NCBI GenBank assembly: GCA_964544885.1 | Contig: CAZJDX010000006.1 | Location: forward strand, 1 to 64,000 | Reading direction: 5' to 3' | Origin: QQVM01 sp964544885 | GTDB taxonomy: Bacteria > Bacteroidota > Bacteroidia > AKYH767-A > 2013-40CM-41-45 | DNA: 64,000 nucleotides | Shown here: one piece after another, positions 62,292-64,000 of the stretch | Layout: the number at the start of each line of letters is the position of its first letter | How positions within the stretch are numbered: the first letter of the stretch is position 1 | Translations under genes and position numbers: made by a program | The notes under the pieces: generated by a model | Seen by the model: only the letters and a program-made list of their open reading frames with translations | Told to the model about the DNA's origin: nothing | Database searches by the model: none

Positions 62292-63614
62292 TCAGTTCAG
62301 TTTTGCACCTTGTTTTACCCACCGACCTATGATCTCTCTTTCTTCCTCGGTCATTCCGGTTTTGTTGGCTTGAGGCATAGTTTTAGTCTGTACCGCTCGG
62401 AAAAAGATTCGTTCGGCCATCTTTTGAATCTCTTCAGGAGTGTCGAACATCACCCCGCTGGGAGAGATTTTCTGGCTTTCATCCGTTGGATTTACAGAGT
62501 GGCAACTCACACATCGCTCCATGATGATAGGTTGCACCTGAGAAAACGAAACAGATTCATTCATCAGCGATGAATCAGACTTTGGTGCCGTGATTATAAC
62601 CAGTGCGATCAGTGAGATGGCGGCAAAAGGGATCATCCACTGGGCGCTTTGTCCTTTTTCATGCATATTAATATAGTGCCTTACAGCTACGCTACCGAGT
62701 GTGAGAATAGCGAGGATTAACCAGTTGAAAGATGGTCCGAAGGTGGCCGGAAAGTGATTGCTGATCATCACGAAGATTACCGGTAATGTCAGGTAATTAT
62801 TGTGTAACGAACGCAGACCGGCGTATTTGCCTAGATTTGGATCAGGGTTAAGGCCATTCCTGGCGGCCCTTACGAGAGCTTTCTGTGAGGGAATAATCAC
62901 AAAGAAAACATTACCGGCCATGATGGTTCCTATCAGCGCACCTACATGAATGAATGCGGCACGGCCGCTGAGGAACTGGCTCAGAACATATGAGATCAGC
63001 GTAAGTATGCCGAAACCGATGATGGCAAACGTTTGCCGTTTCTCGAGTAATGCCGTGCGGCAGAGGATATCGTAAATGAACCACCCTGCAATCAATGATC
63101 CTATGCCGATACCAATGGCAAGGGAAGGGCTTATATCAGCGACAGCCGGATCGATCATGTATGCCTTTGCGTTCAGGTAATACACCAGCAACAACAAAAT
63201 GAAGCCGGTGAGCCAGGTGAAGTAAGCCTCGTACTTGAACCAATGAAGTGATTTGGGAATTTCCGAAGGGGCAACCTTGTATTTTTCAATATAATAAAAT
63301 CCTCCTCCATGGATTGCCCAAAGGTTGCCTGCGAGTTCATCACGAAGGTTTTCTTTCCGGTTCAAGGCGTTTTCAAGAAAAATAAAATAGAATGAGGCTC
63401 CAATCCATGAGATACCAAAGATCACATGAGCCCAGCGGACAACAAGATGTAACCAGTCGAGGACATGAGCTTCCATATCAGCCCATACAGCGATCTGATA
63501 TATGCCAATGGCTGCAAGACAAAGGAGCGCCATGACAAGGATTACAATCCGGTATAGTGCAATTTCTTTCAGGGATTCACGGAGTTCCTCCCTTGTGTCT
63601 GGTTTTTTATCCAT
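62292..63614 (-). CDS. puuD: membrane urate hydroxylase with cytochrome c domain
   Basis: A 440-residue protein of the PuuD/urate oxidase-like family. About eight membrane helices fill residues 20-340 (for example HVIFGISWIGASFYFIFL). A C-terminal cytochrome c domain (about 355-440) carries RCVSCHSVNPTD and the Met in MPQANKTGMTEEE. It oxidises urate to 5-hydroxyisourate and passes electrons to the respiratory chain instead of making H2O2. It lies between allB and the xanthine dehydrogenase gene. Confidence 0.93.
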   Translation of the reverse strand: MDKKPDTREELRESLKEIALYRIVILVMALLCLAAIGIYQIAVWADMEAHVLDWLHLVVRWAHVIFGISWIGASFYFIFLENALNRKENLRDELAGNLWAIHGGGFYYIEKYKVAPSEIPKSLHWFKYEAYFTWLTGFILLLLVYYLNAKAYMIDPAVADISPSLAIGIGIGSLIAGWFIYDILCRTALLEKRQTFAIIGFGILTLISYVLSQFLSGRAAFIHVGALIGTIMAGNVFFVIIPSQKALVRAARNGLNPDPNLGKYAGLRSLHNNYLTLPVIFVMISNHFPATFGPSFNWLILAILTLGSVAVRHYINMHEKGQSAQWMIPFAAISLIALVIITAPKSDSSLMNESVSFSQVQPIIMERCVSCHSVNPTDESQKISPSGVMFDTPEEIQKMAERIFFRAVQTKTMPQANKTGMTEEEREIIGRWVKQGAKLN

Positions 63615-63678
63615 TATTAAAATTAAATTCAGATCTGATGATACCGCTCATTTTTTATCATGAGATTTGAGAATGGGA

Positions 63679-64000
63679 TTAATCCTTTTTCATTCGCATT
63701 TTCAGATCTTCGATGGAAAGTAAGATGACTTCATTGCTTGCCGGCAAACTGAAACTGGGTTCCAGTTTGTGATCCGCGACTGCGGAAATGGCATCTTTGA
63801 TTGCGAGCCATGTACTGAAAGCCAGCATCAGCGGAGGTTCGGCTACGGCTTTGCTTTTACGGATGGCTTTCGGGTTGGGTACTCCCTGTAAAAGTTCCAC
63901 CCTGAAATCTTCCGGAATGTCCCTTACAGATGGAATTTTATATGTATCCGGAGAATGATTCAGCAGGTTGCCTTTCTTATCCCACTTTACTTCTTCAGTC
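63679..64000 (-). CDS. xdhB: xanthine dehydrogenase molybdopterin subunit, C-terminal part (runs off edge)
   Basis: The last 107 or so codons are seen; the reading frame is open to the right edge. The visible part GNLLNHSPDTYKIPSVRDIP and KSKAVAEPPLMLAFSTWLAI is typical of the C-terminus of the large molybdenum subunit. The Glu in AVAEPPLML is the base that acts on xanthine in this family. It turns xanthine into urate. The rest, and other Xdh subunits, lie beyond position 64000. Confidence 0.9.
   Translation of the reverse strand, partial: TEEVKWDKKGNLLNHSPDTYKIPSVRDIPEDFRVELLQGVPNPKAIRKSKAVAEPPLMLAFSTWLAIKDAISAVADHKLEPSFSLPASNEVILLSIEDLKMRMKKD

Overview
The window is a piece of a Bacteroidota chromosome. 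This rests on several type IX secretion (T9SS) sorting-domain proteins, promoters of the TTTG / TAnnTTTG type, DUF4920, DUF3109 and NUMOD4 family proteins, a Bacteroidota-type sdhCAB operon and a tRNA gene without encoded CCA. The order cannot be settled from the sequence; the gene mix suits a free-living aerobic or microaerobic heterotroph. Nearly all genes are intact, and the last one (xanthine dehydrogenase large subunit) runs off the right edge.

Layout. 0.2-1.5 kb: an apparently autoregulated membrane protein / winged-helix regulator operon with a palindromic operator on its promoter. 1.5-2.35 kb: gene-free, repeat-rich DNA (a MITE-like inverted repeat, a 46-bp tandem repeat with a long hairpin, and a 71-bp tandem repeat that carries copies of a tRNA 3' end). 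2.34-7.60 kb: a compact, A+T-richer integrated element at the 3' end of tRNA-Leu(CAA). It has a tyrosine integrase, an unknown gene coupled to it, an excisionase-like HTH protein, a replication initiator resembling filamentous-phage gene II/X proteins, and a small protein resembling phage terminase small subunits. It has att cores at both ends and paired arm-type repeats near both ends. No capsid, terminase large subunit or conjugation gene was recognised, so it looks like a phage satellite or a minimal integrative mobilisable element. This is the most novel part of the window.

7.8-22.4 kb: housekeeping genes: prs, rplY (CTC form), pth, a T9SS protein, a Rieske protein, glyS, a DUF3109 protein, nrdB-nrdA, a stand-alone NUMOD4/HNH protein and sdhCAB. 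22.4-49 kb: exported and envelope proteins (cytochrome c-like proteins, DUF4920, a 14-repeat T9SS adhesin-like protein, M1, DUF885 and M49 peptidases, two unusual amidohydrolase-like proteins, a MltD-like LysM transglycosylase), a hybrid histidine kinase, hflX and tatA. 50-55.9 kb: large T9SS proteins and a polytopic membrane protein.

55.9-64.0 kb: purine catabolism. A guanine deaminase-like protein, XdhC and the Xdh large subunit feed urate to PuuD (membrane urate hydroxylase with cytochrome c). UraH, UraD, AllB and Alc then lead through allantoin and allantoate to ureidoglycolate and urea. A CitE/HpcH-like protein of the DUF6986 type sits beside the operon. No ureidoglycolate lyase was recognised, which makes that protein a good candidate for work on the last carbon-recovery steps.
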